24,268 bases of DNA, taken from a virus. Where the stretch lies: positions 1 through 24,268 of the IMG/VR virus record IMGVR_UViG_3300017776_000182. One strand, 5' to 3'. Below the pieces are notes generated by a model. It made no database searches, had not been told where the DNA came from, and saw only the letters and a program-made list of their open reading frames with translations. Within the stretch, counting starts at the first letter, position 1; every line of letters starts with the position of its first letter. This document shows, piece after piece, positions 13,825 to 21,803 of this stretch. The translations under genes and the position numbers were made by a program.

Positions 13825-14256
13825 TTAACTCGCGTACTTCATTAATTCTTTAACTTTCTTTTCCATAGCAGGTACTTTGAGTCCATATGTATTGGCCATC
13901 AACTCTTTCATGTATCCTGAGTTCATAAAGTTTTGTAATTCTTTTTTAGTTGCAACTGATGATTTAAAATCATTTTTTGCAATCTTATCTAATTCTTGTG
14001 CAGTTACTTTACCTTTCATATATGCGTTCATCGCATCTTGTTTGGTATTGTAGTTAGCTTCGTTTATACCCATATGAAGTCTACGATTCATTCCAACACC
14101 TTCAGATAAGTCATCCACTTTATTTTTAAAGTCAACAAACAACTTTGCAAATTGCTGTCTTGTCTTAGGGTCTAACTTTTTAATATTCTTAAGTGCTTTC
14201 TTGTACATAAAAGAAAGGTCTACTGAAATATCTTGTAAGATTTCCGTCTTATCCAT
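13825..14256 (-). CDS. Hypothetical prohead-region protein, 143 aa
   Basis: Its ATG overlaps the stop of the 100-aa gene (TAATG), so translation is probably coupled. It starts MDKTEILQDISVDLSFMYKK. The first 60 residues are helical and charged. Then GI-N-E66|ANYNTKQDAMNAYMKG gives a (I/L)-x-E motif that could be cut by the prohead protease. The second half (KVTAQELDKIAKNDF ... KELMANTYGLKVPAMEKKVKELMKYAS) is helical. It does not have the KLK leader of its neighbours. It is perhaps a core or internal protein in which the N-terminal half is the removable targeting part. The function is unknown. Confidence 0.72.
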   Translation of the reverse strand: MDKTEILQDISVDLSFMYKKALKNIKKLDPKTRQQFAKLFVDFKNKVDDLSEGVGMNRRLHMGINEANYNTKQDAMNAYMKGKVTAQELDKIAKNDFKSSVATKKELQNFMNSGYMKELMANTYGLKVPAMEKKVKELMKYAS

Positions 14257-14558
14257 TAGTCACCTCTCATTGCTTTTGCTAATGTTTTCAAGTGTTTCAA
14301 TTCTTCTTTAGCACCTTTATGTTTAGCATATCTATCTAAACCAAAAGACATCATAATACCTATTGATAAATGTAATCTACCTTTTTTAGCATTTGGATAT
14401 TTTCTACCATAAGGTGAAGAGTTAAACCAATCAATCATAGCTTGTGCCATTTCTTTTGATACTTTGATTCCTTCTACTCTATCAGTATTACCTTTTACAA
14501 CCTGCTTTAATCCACCGATTGCTGAGATTTCAGTTAATATGTCTTTTAATTTAATCAT
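14256..14558 (-). CDS. Putative internal head protein with KLKDILTE leader, 100 aa
   Basis: The protein begins MIKLKDILTEISAIGGLKQV, the leader shared with two neighbours. L-T-E10|I is a candidate prohead-protease site, leaving a basic mature protein of about 90 residues (GRKYPNAKKGRLHLSIG, RYAKHKGAKEELKHLKTLAKAMRGD). A basic product released inside the head resembles the T4 internal proteins, which are packaged with the DNA and can be injected. It overlaps both neighbours by TAATG junctions. The function beyond this is not visible. Confidence 0.75.
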   Translation of the reverse strand: MIKLKDILTEISAIGGLKQVVKGNTDRVEGIKVSKEMAQAMIDWFNSSPYGRKYPNAKKGRLHLSIGIMMSFGLDRYAKHKGAKEELKHLKTLAKAMRGD

Positions 14559-15376
14559 TACTTTACCTTACCACTTCTTTCTAATTCTTGTGCTGCACCA
14601 ATTACATAACTCAATGCAGTTGCAAGGTCTCTGTTCATGTATTTAGCAATCTTTCTAACTGCCATCATTACGATTCTTTTTTCTTCAGTAGAGAATGATT
14701 CAACGATTGCTTTATTTTTTGGGTTAACTGAATCCATCATTTCTTTAGCAGATACTTTCATCTTCTTTAATTTAGATGATGGTAATTCGCCCAATCCAAA
14801 TGACTCGTTTAATAAACTTGTTAGTTTCATTGACTTAGATTCATTAGTAAATTCTTTTGCATTTTCTTTATCATCTTTGTCAACTGATTTTACAGGATAT
14901 TTTTTTCCATCTACTTCGAACTCATCTTTGCCTTTAGCGATTGCTTTAGCTCTTTCAGCGCCGAATTCATTTCCTTCTTTAATTTCATAATATTTCGAAA
15001 GTACTTCACCGATTTCATCATAAGTAGACTCCATTCTTTGTTGTAGTGTGTGAACTTCACTTAATGTTTTTTGAAAAACTTTAAATGACTCGTTCATTGA
15101 TTTCATATGTCTGTTAACAGTAACTCTATCAAACCAATCACCCGTTTCTTCGAGTGTTACTTTGTTTGCATTCTCAACAATGTTCTTAATTGCGCCATAT
15201 GTTTCCATAAGGTCACCATTACGATAAATTGTTTCACCAAATTTCTTATATGCAGATACGGCTTCAAGAAATGCTCTTTTTTCTTCTGAAGTCATTTTCT
15301 TTTCTTGCTCTTCTTCACCAATGTTTACTCTTTTGTAAGACTTTGATGATTCGTTAAGTAAATCTTTTAATTTCAT
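14558..15376 (-). CDS. Putative prohead core/internal protein with two leader motifs, 272 aa
   Basis: The start has AGGGA upstream. The protein begins MKLKDLLNESSKSY. Residues 28-130 are a charged helical region, followed by a short module GKDEFEVDGKKYPVKSVDKDD (149-169). At residue 183 the leader recurs internally: MKLTSLLNESFGLG. It is followed by a C-terminal helical domain of about 80 residues (LPSSKLKKMKVSAKEMMDSV ... MNRDLATALSYVIGAAQELERSGKVK). L-N-E sites at residues 9 and 191 could be cut by the prohead protease, giving two mature fragments. The architecture looks like two leader-bearing genes fused. No ribosome site precedes Met183, so internal initiation is unlikely. It follows the protease gene by 14 nt. 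Confidence 0.77.
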   Translation of the reverse strand: MKLKDLLNESSKSYKRVNIGEEEQEKKMTSEEKRAFLEAVSAYKKFGETIYRNGDLMETYGAIKNIVENANKVTLEETGDWFDRVTVNRHMKSMNESFKVFQKTLSEVHTLQQRMESTYDEIGEVLSKYYEIKEGNEFGAERAKAIAKGKDEFEVDGKKYPVKSVDKDDKENAKEFTNESKSMKLTSLLNESFGLGELPSSKLKKMKVSAKEMMDSVNPKNKAIVESFSTEEKRIVMMAVRKIAKYMNRDLATALSYVIGAAQELERSGKVK

Positions 15377-15390
15377 AATATATCCCTAAT

Positions 15391-16023
15391 CTAAAAACAT
15401 TCACAATAGCCACCAACTTCACAGATGATGTCTCTCATAATGTCTTGTGCTTTATTATACTTATAAGTATCTTGTTTTCTACTAATACCTTCATTTATAA
15501 CACCTTCATTCTTTGGCGACATAAATGCCCCATGAGTTGATGGGTTAGATACAAAGTCCCAACAAATTAATTCAAAGTCTTGTTCTACTGCAACAGTCCC
15601 ATCTTCACTTATCTGTTTTACAGAACCCATACCTCTTGAAGAGATACCAACAGTACAACCTGCTTTTATAATTTCTTGTAATATTTTTCCTGATGGTGTA
15701 TTTAGAATTTCTACTGTTCCGATTACATCATCACCTCTCCACTTTACATTTCTTACAATGTGTGAAGTGTTTTTTAATTCAACTACTGATGATTCTGGAT
15801 GGTCTAATTCACCATACGCTCTATTCTCTGCGATTTCTTTTCCTAAGTACTTAGTAACTTCTCTTCTTAATATATCTTTTGGATATACTCGTCCATTTTG
15901 GTTTTTAGCGTTTGCTCTTTGTAAAACACCATCTACCAGAAATCTACCATGTTCAGATTTAGCCTCTGCCAACATAGTAGGAGTTACTTCAAATATCATT
16001 GTATCAATTAAAAGTGATTTCAT
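15391..16023 (-). CDS. gp21: Prohead core protease, T4 gp21-like
   Basis: The 210-aa product (T4 gp21 is about 212 aa) carries family features: NGRVYPKDIL near 43-52, the catalytic His in GELDHPESS (H75), SHIVRNVKW, and the catalytic Ser in VGISSRGMGSV (S128 or S129). The conserved ELICWDFVSNPSTHGAFM follows. The protease is a serine enzyme of the herpesvirus assemblin-like fold. It assembles in the prohead core and cuts scaffold, capsid and internal proteins after (L/I)-x-E. V-I-N-E178|G near its own C-terminus is a possible self-cleavage site. The C-terminus is Cys-rich (CEVGGYCECF). Its ATG directly follows the stop of the 48-aa gene (TAGATG), with GGAAGG just upstream. Confidence 0.95.
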   Translation of the reverse strand: MKSLLIDTMIFEVTPTMLAEAKSEHGRFLVDGVLQRANAKNQNGRVYPKDILRREVTKYLGKEIAENRAYGELDHPESSVVELKNTSHIVRNVKWRGDDVIGTVEILNTPSGKILQEIIKAGCTVGISSRGMGSVKQISEDGTVAVEQDFELICWDFVSNPSTHGAFMSPKNEGVINEGISRKQDTYKYNKAQDIMRDIICEVGGYCECF

Positions 16024-16170
16024 CTAACCTTCCCATTGTTTTTTCTTACGATATAAATCAAAGAATACTCTGGCTAATTCATGACGAATTAACTTTCGTA
16101 TTTGTTGGATATCTGTGATTTCCAACTCCTCTTTCAAGGTCACCTTTTTATTTTCACACCCACAAGACAT
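16024..16170 (-). CDS. Small conserved-looking gene between core protein and protease, 48 aa
   Basis: ATG 16168-16170 lies one base after the stop of the 181-aa gene, and TAG 16024-16026 abuts the protease ATG. The product begins MSCGCENKKVTLKEELEITD, continues with a helix IQQIRKLIRHELARVFFDLY and ends RKKKQWEG. The C-x-C at residues 3-5 could bind metal. The perfect fit between two genes without gaps and the amphipathic helix argue that it is real. It occupies the place of T4 gene 67/68 core proteins upstream of gene 21, but no homology can be claimed. Confidence 0.78.
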   Translation of the reverse strand: MSCGCENKKVTLKEELEITDIQQIRKLIRHELARVFFDLYRKKKQWEG

Positions 16171-16171
16171 A

Positions 16172-16717
16172 TTAAGCACTCAATTCTTTTAATTGTCGTG
16201 CAACTTTTAACATTCTTTCAGAAATCTTACCAAATCTTTTTTGAGTAGACTTCCAATACTGACCAGTATGTACACCCGTTTCAGTTTTTAGTTTAGAGTT
16301 CTGATTTACAATCTTTGTAATTTCCCACATCAATCTATTAATCTCTTTAATTGAAGTATTTACTTTTTGATGAGCTTTCATAGAGTCATCTCGTTTGTAA
16401 TCACGATAACTAGCCTCAACTATTTTTTCTAACTTAGCTTCAATCTTACTAACAGATTCTAATTTCTTAATATTCTTGTTTGACTTCTTAGATTTCTTGT
16501 ACCCAAATACTTCTATGTGGTCATTGTCCATATCGTCCTCACTTTTTGCAAACGCATAAGGAGTTTTTGGTGGACCTGCGCCACCATCTAAATTACCTGT
16601 AACATTGGCTTCATCTTTAGTTTCTTCTTCCTCTTCTTCTTGTCCAAGTAGAACAGTTTTCTTTTCTTCCAATTCCTCGAATCTTTTATCGAGTTGTTCA
16701 AGTAAAAATTTAGACAT
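16172..16717 (-). CDS. Charged helical protein, possible prohead core component, 181 aa
   Basis: A strong AAGGAGA site precedes the ATG, which abuts the previous stop (TAAATG). The N-terminus is coiled-coil-like and acidic (MSKFLLEQLDKRFEELEEKK, then an EEEEEE run). A Gly/Pro-rich linker (NLDGGAGPPKTPYAFAKSEDD) leads to a basic Lys-rich segment (FGYKKSKKSNKNIKKLE) and a helical C-terminal half (IEAKLEKIVEASY ... RMLKVARQLKELSA). Position between portal and protease corresponds to the T4 core genes 67/68. The charge pattern fits a scaffold-associated protein. The assignment is inferred. Confidence 0.72.
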   Translation of the reverse strand: MSKFLLEQLDKRFEELEEKKTVLLGQEEEEEETKDEANVTGNLDGGAGPPKTPYAFAKSEDDMDNDHIEVFGYKKSKKSNKNIKKLESVSKIEAKLEKIVEASYRDYKRDDSMKAHQKVNTSIKEINRLMWEITKIVNQNSKLKTETGVHTGQYWKSTQKRFGKISERMLKVARQLKELSA

Positions 16718-17554
16718 TTATCTTCTCCTTAATTCGTCAAGTAATTGATTATATCTTAATAGAGCTAATATTTGATTTTCGTTAACTACTTTATGCTTAG
16801 TTAACTCTTTTATAAGATTTATTGTTTCATTAAGTTTAATATTAGTAACTTTATCGGAAATCTTAATAGATTTTAATTCTCTTTTCAATCTAGCTACCTC
16901 AGAAACAACAAATTTTCTTAAATTTTGAGAATTGTCAATGTTATTGATGTAATTTTTCAATATAAGTTTTTGAGATTCTGAAAGAGTCGAGTATTTTGAA
17001 TTAAACGAGTCTACTAAGAACTTATATGCTAATAGTCTAACCTCTTTTGGTTGTTTCTGATATTCTTTGTTAGATACATCCTCTGTTATTACAACTTTAT
17101 CTGTTGTTATTGATTCAAAGATTGTATTCTTACACTCTACATATTCTTTTGGTGATTGTGATTCACTATTTTCAAATAATTTGTATGCAGATGCTAATTC
17201 TTTATAATTTGAAACTCTATATTTAAAAAAGTCTTCAATAAGATATGAATCTTTTATAGATTTGATTAAATTGTACTTTTCTCTTTTTAAAGTACCTTCA
17301 ATTAACTTAGCTCGTTCTTTTAAAACAATGTTTAAGAACTCTTGTGCTTTATATTGAGAGTCAAAGTTCTCTTTTGTAAGAGCTTGATATAATTTTAGCT
17401 CTGTTGCGAGTTGAGAACCTTTTGTAAAGTGTTTTTTTATAATCTGAGTTGCATAGCAGGTATTATCTGATAAAGTATCAGAGGCAATTTGTCGAACTAA
17501 TAGTTCAAACAGAATTCCTGTGTTTTTAAATTTACTATGTTTTAATTTTCCCAT
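16718..17554 (-). CDS. Portal-adjacent helical protein, 278 aa
   Basis: I use ATG 17552-17554 (MGKLKHSKFKNTGILFELL), with AAGGT 7 nt upstream, not the TTG eight codons earlier. The opening K-H-S-K-x-K-N-T-G-I-L-F-E-L-L-V-R-Q-I is one I recall from proteins next to the portal gene in aquatic T4-like phages. The rest is helical and Lys-rich with no catalytic motif (KLIEGTLKREKYNLIKSIKDSY; LAYKFLVDSFNSKYSTLSESQKLILKNYINN; NENQILALLRYNQLLDELRRR). It may be a portal-assembly, initiation or core factor. It has its own promoter-like box upstream at 17585-17592. Confidence 0.78.
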   Translation of the reverse strand: MGKLKHSKFKNTGILFELLVRQIASDTLSDNTCYATQIIKKHFTKGSQLATELKLYQALTKENFDSQYKAQEFLNIVLKERAKLIEGTLKREKYNLIKSIKDSYLIEDFFKYRVSNYKELASAYKLFENSESQSPKEYVECKNTIFESITTDKVVITEDVSNKEYQKQPKEVRLLAYKFLVDSFNSKYSTLSESQKLILKNYINNIDNSQNLRKFVVSEVARLKRELKSIKISDKVTNIKLNETINLIKELTKHKVVNENQILALLRYNQLLDELRRR

Positions 17555-17584
17555 TTTTATTACCTTAATTATTAACAACTACAC

Positions 17585-17592
17585 TATAAATA
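17585..17592 (-). promoter_or_regulatory. Promoter-like TATTTATA box after the portal gene
   Basis: An exact TATAAATA on the plus strand (coding strand TATTTATA) lies 30 nt before the ATG at 17554. It lies just after the portal stop and a T-run of nine. Confidence 0.55.
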
Positions 17593-17604
17593 TCTAAAAA
17601 AAAA

Positions 17605-19518
17605 CTAAATCGTGTCATCTATTAAATTGTTCTCATCTAACAACCCACCTTTATCATTAGGTTTGGAGTCATCTTTCAAAGATTCAAGTATTACACTTCT
17701 TGTTTTTCTCTTCATCTTACTAAGACTACTTTTCATAGCTTCGGCTTGTTCATATGCCAATGGTGATATCTTATGTTTACTATAAGATGTCTCTGGCTTG
17801 GACGCTCTTCTATTCATTTTTTGTCCAATTGGGTCTCTTCCAAATGGATTATCATCCGTTTTGTAGTTCCCTGCCTTTGGTGGTCTTCCCGCGCCATCAA
17901 ATCCACCATCTGGTGCACCAGGAGGGTTACTTGGAACACCCGAATTACCATATTCGTTTTGTGAACCTTCTTCACCATCACCATTTTGTTGTATCATAGC
18001 TAAATCATGTGGAGTACCAAACGACTCACCTGATTTTATTGGGTCATTACCTTCAGATTCTATCTGTTCATGTCTGAAACCTAACTTAAGGTCGTTTATT
18101 ACCTTACCTTGTTCAAGTTTCCATTCATCGTCTGACATATTAAAGATGTTTTTGTATACCCATTCTTGAGATACCATCTTAAGGTCTTTTAAATCACTTG
18201 CAAGTCTTGTTTTTTCAGTCCAAAGATTTGCTTTCTCTTGTTCGTATATGATTGATGGGTTAGTCAACTCTAATTCAAAGTTAACTAAGTCTGCATTTTC
18301 ATATCCTTGTGAGTATAAGTGAATGATTGCAATCTTTGTTAATTCAGATAGTACAATTTTTTGTAATCTCTCAACAGTTCTTGCGAATCTAATATCTTCT
18401 TGTGCTAATGTTGCTTTACCCTCAACACCTTCTTCATATCCAATAAATGCTTTTGGAACTTTAAGTGCTGCTAACATTCTATTTTTTAGATATTCAATAT
18501 CATCAATACCACCGAATTCCATTCCACTTAGGGAATCAATCTCAGTACCACTTTGTCCACCTCTAACAGGTAGATAGTAATCTTCTAACATATTTTGAAG
18601 GTTGAACTTAAGGTTGTAGTCACCTGTATTTTGGTCGAGGTAAGGAACTTTCTTCATTTGGTCAATAATACTTCTCATGTGATTATCAACTTCATTAGGT
18701 GGAATGTTACCTACATCAATTTTGAACACTCTTTTTTCAGGCGCTCTCATAATTCTATGAATCATCATTGCGTCTTCCATAAGAGTTAATTGTTTCCAAG
18801 TTTTTCTTGCACCTTCAATTAGAGAACGACCATATGGAAGGAAGTTTGTATCTGACATTAATCTAAAGTGTGCCATTTGATAAAACTCCATATAGTCTGC
18901 TTGTTTGTTAGATGCGACACCATGAGCTGCGCCAGCTGAACCTAACTTAAATCTAACTTCATAAGGATTCTCTGGATTAAAACCTTCTTCTCTTTCTATT
19001 TCATATGCTGACATTGGTGATGCGTTTACAATACCCACACCTTCTTCAATATCAAGATGTAAAAAGTAATCACCATATTTATTCATACCTCTAATCCAAG
19101 ACCAAAGGTTAAACTCTATATTCAGTACATCATAGAAAAGGTTTTGTAATATCTTTTTTACATTCTCGTCATTTGTCTTAATTCTAAGAACATCACCCAT
19201 ATCATTTTTTAGGGTACATTCATCCGAGTATATATCTAATACAGATGCGATGATTGAATCTTTATCCATCGCTTCATAATCTGTATATAATTCTAATTTA
19301 TTTGAATGGTAGTTGAATTGGTTATTATAAGTTTCCCAATGCTTTCTTGTAGTGTGTAATCTACCGAACCTATCATAATAGGACGAGCTCCTCAAGTTAC
19401 CTTGTGATTGTAGTCTTTGAGTATCGATAGCTTGTGTGTTACCTTTACCAATTCTACGAACAACAACTTGGGTGTTGAATAATTTCTTTAGTCTACCAAA
19501 TAATGATTTATCTGCCAT
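17605..19518 (-). CDS. gp20: Portal protein, T4 gp20-like
   Basis: The 637-aa product is longer than T4 gp20 (524 aa). Family features include YEAMDKDSIIASVLDIYSDECT (about 78-100), the ME-FYQMAHFRLMSDTNFLPYGRSLIEGARKTWKQLTLMEDAMMIHRIMRAPEKRVFKIDVGNIPP block, and IEYLKNRMLAALKVPKAFIGYEEGVEGKATLAQEDIRFARTVERLQ. The last 150 residues are a Gly/Asn/Pro-rich linker (NEYGNSGVPSNPPGAPDGGFDGAGRPP) and a basic tail (SSLSKMKRKTRSVILESL), an extension not expected from T4. The portal is the dodecameric ring through which DNA is pumped by the terminase encoded just upstream. An AGAAG site precedes the ATG. Confidence 0.94.
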   Translation of the reverse strand: MADKSLFGRLKKLFNTQVVVRRIGKGNTQAIDTQRLQSQGNLRSSSYYDRFGRLHTTRKHWETYNNQFNYHSNKLELYTDYEAMDKDSIIASVLDIYSDECTLKNDMGDVLRIKTNDENVKKILQNLFYDVLNIEFNLWSWIRGMNKYGDYFLHLDIEEGVGIVNASPMSAYEIEREEGFNPENPYEVRFKLGSAGAAHGVASNKQADYMEFYQMAHFRLMSDTNFLPYGRSLIEGARKTWKQLTLMEDAMMIHRIMRAPEKRVFKIDVGNIPPNEVDNHMRSIIDQMKKVPYLDQNTGDYNLKFNLQNMLEDYYLPVRGGQSGTEIDSLSGMEFGGIDDIEYLKNRMLAALKVPKAFIGYEEGVEGKATLAQEDIRFARTVERLQKIVLSELTKIAIIHLYSQGYENADLVNFELELTNPSIIYEQEKANLWTEKTRLASDLKDLKMVSQEWVYKNIFNMSDDEWKLEQGKVINDLKLGFRHEQIESEGNDPIKSGESFGTPHDLAMIQQNGDGEEGSQNEYGNSGVPSNPPGAPDGGFDGAGRPPKAGNYKTDDNPFGRDPIGQKMNRRASKPETSYSKHKISPLAYEQAEAMKSSLSKMKRKTRSVILESLKDDSKPNDKGGLLDENNLIDDTI

Positions 19519-19556
19519 ATTTTCTACTTCTAATTATATTGTATACTTATACATTC

Positions 19557-19564
19557 TATAAATA
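19557..19564 (-). promoter_or_regulatory. Promoter-like TATTTATA box before the portal gene
   Basis: An exact TATAAATA on the plus strand (coding strand TATTTATA) lies 38 nt before the portal ATG in the terminase-portal gap. A T-run precedes it on the coding strand, and a small palindrome GTATAAGTATAC follows within the leader. Confidence 0.5.
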
Positions 19565-19592
19565 TACAAAAAAAATAGTTTATTTCCAAATT

Positions 19593-21167
19593 TTATAACA
19601 ACCAAGTTAAATCTTGGTCATTACCATGCTGGTCTTTCTGTTTCCAAGGGTCTATTCCAAGGTTTCTATTGTTATAAGCACCTGGTTGATTCCTTTTTAT
19701 GTGGGTTAATGTAGTTCTTGTTAAGTCCATACCTTGTTGTCTTAACTTCAATGCCGTATCTCTAACCCAAAGACCTGTTGAGAAAGATATTACTAAATCA
19801 TCATTATAACCTCGTTGAGCTTCTGCTCTACTACCATTCCATATAAAAACAAACAACTCATCGATTAATCTTTTTGACCTAATCATTGGTGTTCGTTCTC
19901 TCATATAAGTATCTAATTTAGATATAACCAATGGGCGAGTTCTACTTGTCATTGAGAACCCAGGAACCATATCGTCTTTTCTTTTTAAATCAAAACCTTT
20001 TCTAAGATGAATATCCTCATCGACATAACCTAAATCTCTGTATGAATAATATAGGTTTTGGTAGTTTCTGTCTATAACTTCTTGTATTACTGCCCAACCA
20101 ATGTTTGCGTTTTCAATTACAAGTAATGCATTGTTCCAATCAGTTGCAACCGATGTTAAAAATGCACCATATTGTTTTGTTTCAATCTTACCTTTATATT
20201 CAGCAACTTGTTCCACAGTCTCAACATCAAAGACATGAAACGCAGAATAGTCAGTAGAATCCCCACGAGCAACATCAGCCACAACAACATAATCACGAGA
20301 ATAGTTAGGGTAATCCCATAACCAATAATTACCATCAAAACCTCTTTTTTCAATAGGGTCTTTAACATGCGTCTCTTCATACCATTTTAATGTTGAACCT
20401 TCTACTACTGTATAACCAGAACTGATGAAATCACAATCACATTCTTGTGCTGCTCCCTTTTCACCAAGTAACTTTGTTTGTTGTTCTCTCCATGCTTCAT
20501 CTCTTTCTGGATGGACACTCCAATGTAACTCTATCGGATTCCATTGTTCACCTGCTTGTCCTTGTAACCATATTTTGTGAAAAAAGTTACCGACACCATT
20601 TGGTGTAGATAACACGATTGCCCCACCACCAGTTGATAGTGTTGATTGTGCAGATGTCCAAATTTCTTCTACATTATCGATAAATGCAGCTTCATCAATT
20701 ACCAATAATGATAATGCTTCAGAACGACCCGCGTCACCTGCAGCAGATGTTGCTTTTATCTGAGAACCATTTTTAAGTCTTAATGATAACTTGTTATCTT
20801 CTTCAGTATTACCTCTTAACCAAGATGGTAAATTCTGATGCATGAATCTAACTTTAGTAACTAAGTTTTTTGCAACCTCTTGTTTAGTTGCAATTACTAA
20901 TACATTTTTATCTTCATGAAATAACATAAGCCAGAGAGAATATCCGGCTGATAGTGTTGATATACCTAATTGTCGTGATTTAAGAATTACATTAAATCGA
21001 TTGTCGGAAACTGCCGACATTAAGTCTTCTTGGAAGTCGTATAAATTAAAAAGAATTTTACCACGAGATGGGTGTTGAATATAACAATACTTTCTAAAAA
21101 AATATACGGGGTCTTTAGCACATTTTAAGTACTCTTCCTTTATGATTTGTTTGATATTCTTTTGCAT
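19593..21167 (-). CDS. gp17: Terminase large subunit, T4 gp17-like
   Basis: The 524-aa packaging motor carries an N-terminal ATPase and C-terminal RNase H-like nuclease. The P-loop reads KSRQLGIST (residues 63-71). The canonical Lys before Ser/Thr is Ile, and a Lys opens the motif, as in the deviant P-loops of other terminases. Walker B is LLVIDEA (154-160), with E159 as catalytic glutamate. Coupling motif III is LSTPNGVGN (186-194). The nuclease begins YVVVADVARGDSTDYSAFHVF, with a first metal-binding Asp, and includes LLVIENANIGWAV and the late GYNDDLVISFSTGLW. No small terminase subunit is visible in the window. The start lies 4 nt after the previous stop, with AAGGGG 13 nt upstream. Confidence 0.96.
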   Translation of the reverse strand: MQKNIKQIIKEEYLKCAKDPVYFFRKYCYIQHPSRGKILFNLYDFQEDLMSAVSDNRFNVILKSRQLGISTLSAGYSLWLMLFHEDKNVLVIATKQEVAKNLVTKVRFMHQNLPSWLRGNTEEDNKLSLRLKNGSQIKATSAAGDAGRSEALSLLVIDEAAFIDNVEEIWTSAQSTLSTGGGAIVLSTPNGVGNFFHKIWLQGQAGEQWNPIELHWSVHPERDEAWREQQTKLLGEKGAAQECDCDFISSGYTVVEGSTLKWYEETHVKDPIEKRGFDGNYWLWDYPNYSRDYVVVADVARGDSTDYSAFHVFDVETVEQVAEYKGKIETKQYGAFLTSVATDWNNALLVIENANIGWAVIQEVIDRNYQNLYYSYRDLGYVDEDIHLRKGFDLKRKDDMVPGFSMTSRTRPLVISKLDTYMRERTPMIRSKRLIDELFVFIWNGSRAEAQRGYNDDLVISFSTGLWVRDTALKLRQQGMDLTRTTLTHIKRNQPGAYNNRNLGIDPWKQKDQHGNDQDLTWLL

Positions 21168-21171
21168 ACAT

Positions 21172-21783
21172 TTACTTTTTCCCCTTGAACGAGATTTTCC
21201 AATAGACTCTACCGATTACTATTGGTTGGAAGTTCTGATTAACACCAAGCCCCACTCCATATACATTATCTTTTTTAGATTTGTAAAGTAAGTCTCCAGA
21301 TAAAAAGTTTATTTGCTTAGAATTACCACCGACACTTACCCCACCAAACAATTTTGGTTTATTGAGGTAAATGTCATTAGTAATGGTTGTAGTTGGTATT
21401 AATACTTGGGAGTCAAAGTTTCTACTAAATATCTTGTTTTGAGATATTGTATCTATAATAGTAATGTAACCCAACGAATCTAACTTAAGAGTATCTTGAT
21501 AGACATACTTGCTATAATAATCTTTTAAGATTTCGAGGGTATCGATTTTAGTTTTTAATACTACTGTATCTGTAACAGTCTTTGTCTCTATTCTTGTTTT
21601 GTATTTTGGTACATAAACTTTTTTTTCTACTGTTAGAGTGTCGTATCGTGTTTCGATTTTAGTAACAATCTTTTCAGTAGTAACATCGTCACCACCACCA
21701 CAAGTTTTGAGTAAGACAAGTATACAGAGGACAATAATTATTAAGTTTTGGAGTTTTGTTCCAGCCTTTTTAAATAGTCCCAT
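21172..21783 (-). CDS. Membrane-anchored beta-rich protein, weak spanin candidate, 203 aa
   Basis: An AGGAG site lies 9 nt before the ATG. A single hydrophobic segment (residues 12-26, LQNLIIIVLCILVLLK) is followed by CGGGDD. This does not match a clean lipobox, because Thr precedes Cys. The next 90 residues are Thr/Lys/Val-rich alternating strands (IETRYDTLTVEKKVYVPKYKTRIETKTVTDTVVLKTKIDTLE). The C-terminus (LFGGVSVGGN ... YGVGLGVNQNFQPIVIGRVYWKISF) looks like amphipathic beta-hairpins. A membrane anchor with an extended periplasmic beta region could be a spanin-like lysis factor, but it could equally be a virion or superinfection protein. No lysin is visible nearby. Confidence 0.6.
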   Translation of the reverse strand: MGLFKKAGTKLQNLIIIVLCILVLLKTCGGGDDVTTEKIVTKIETRYDTLTVEKKVYVPKYKTRIETKTVTDTVVLKTKIDTLEILKDYYSKYVYQDTLKLDSLGYITIIDTISQNKIFSRNFDSQVLIPTTTITNDIYLNKPKLFGGVSVGGNSKQINFLSGDLLYKSKKDNVYGVGLGVNQNFQPIVIGRVYWKISFKGKK

Positions 21784-21803
21784 TACTATGTACTCCTATG
21801 AGT

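Noticed and set aside
21700-21783. Lipoprotein signal in the 203-aa protein
   Set aside because: The residues before Cys (LLKTC) do not fit a lipobox because Thr rather than Gly/Ala/Ser precedes the Cys. Kept only as a membrane anchor.
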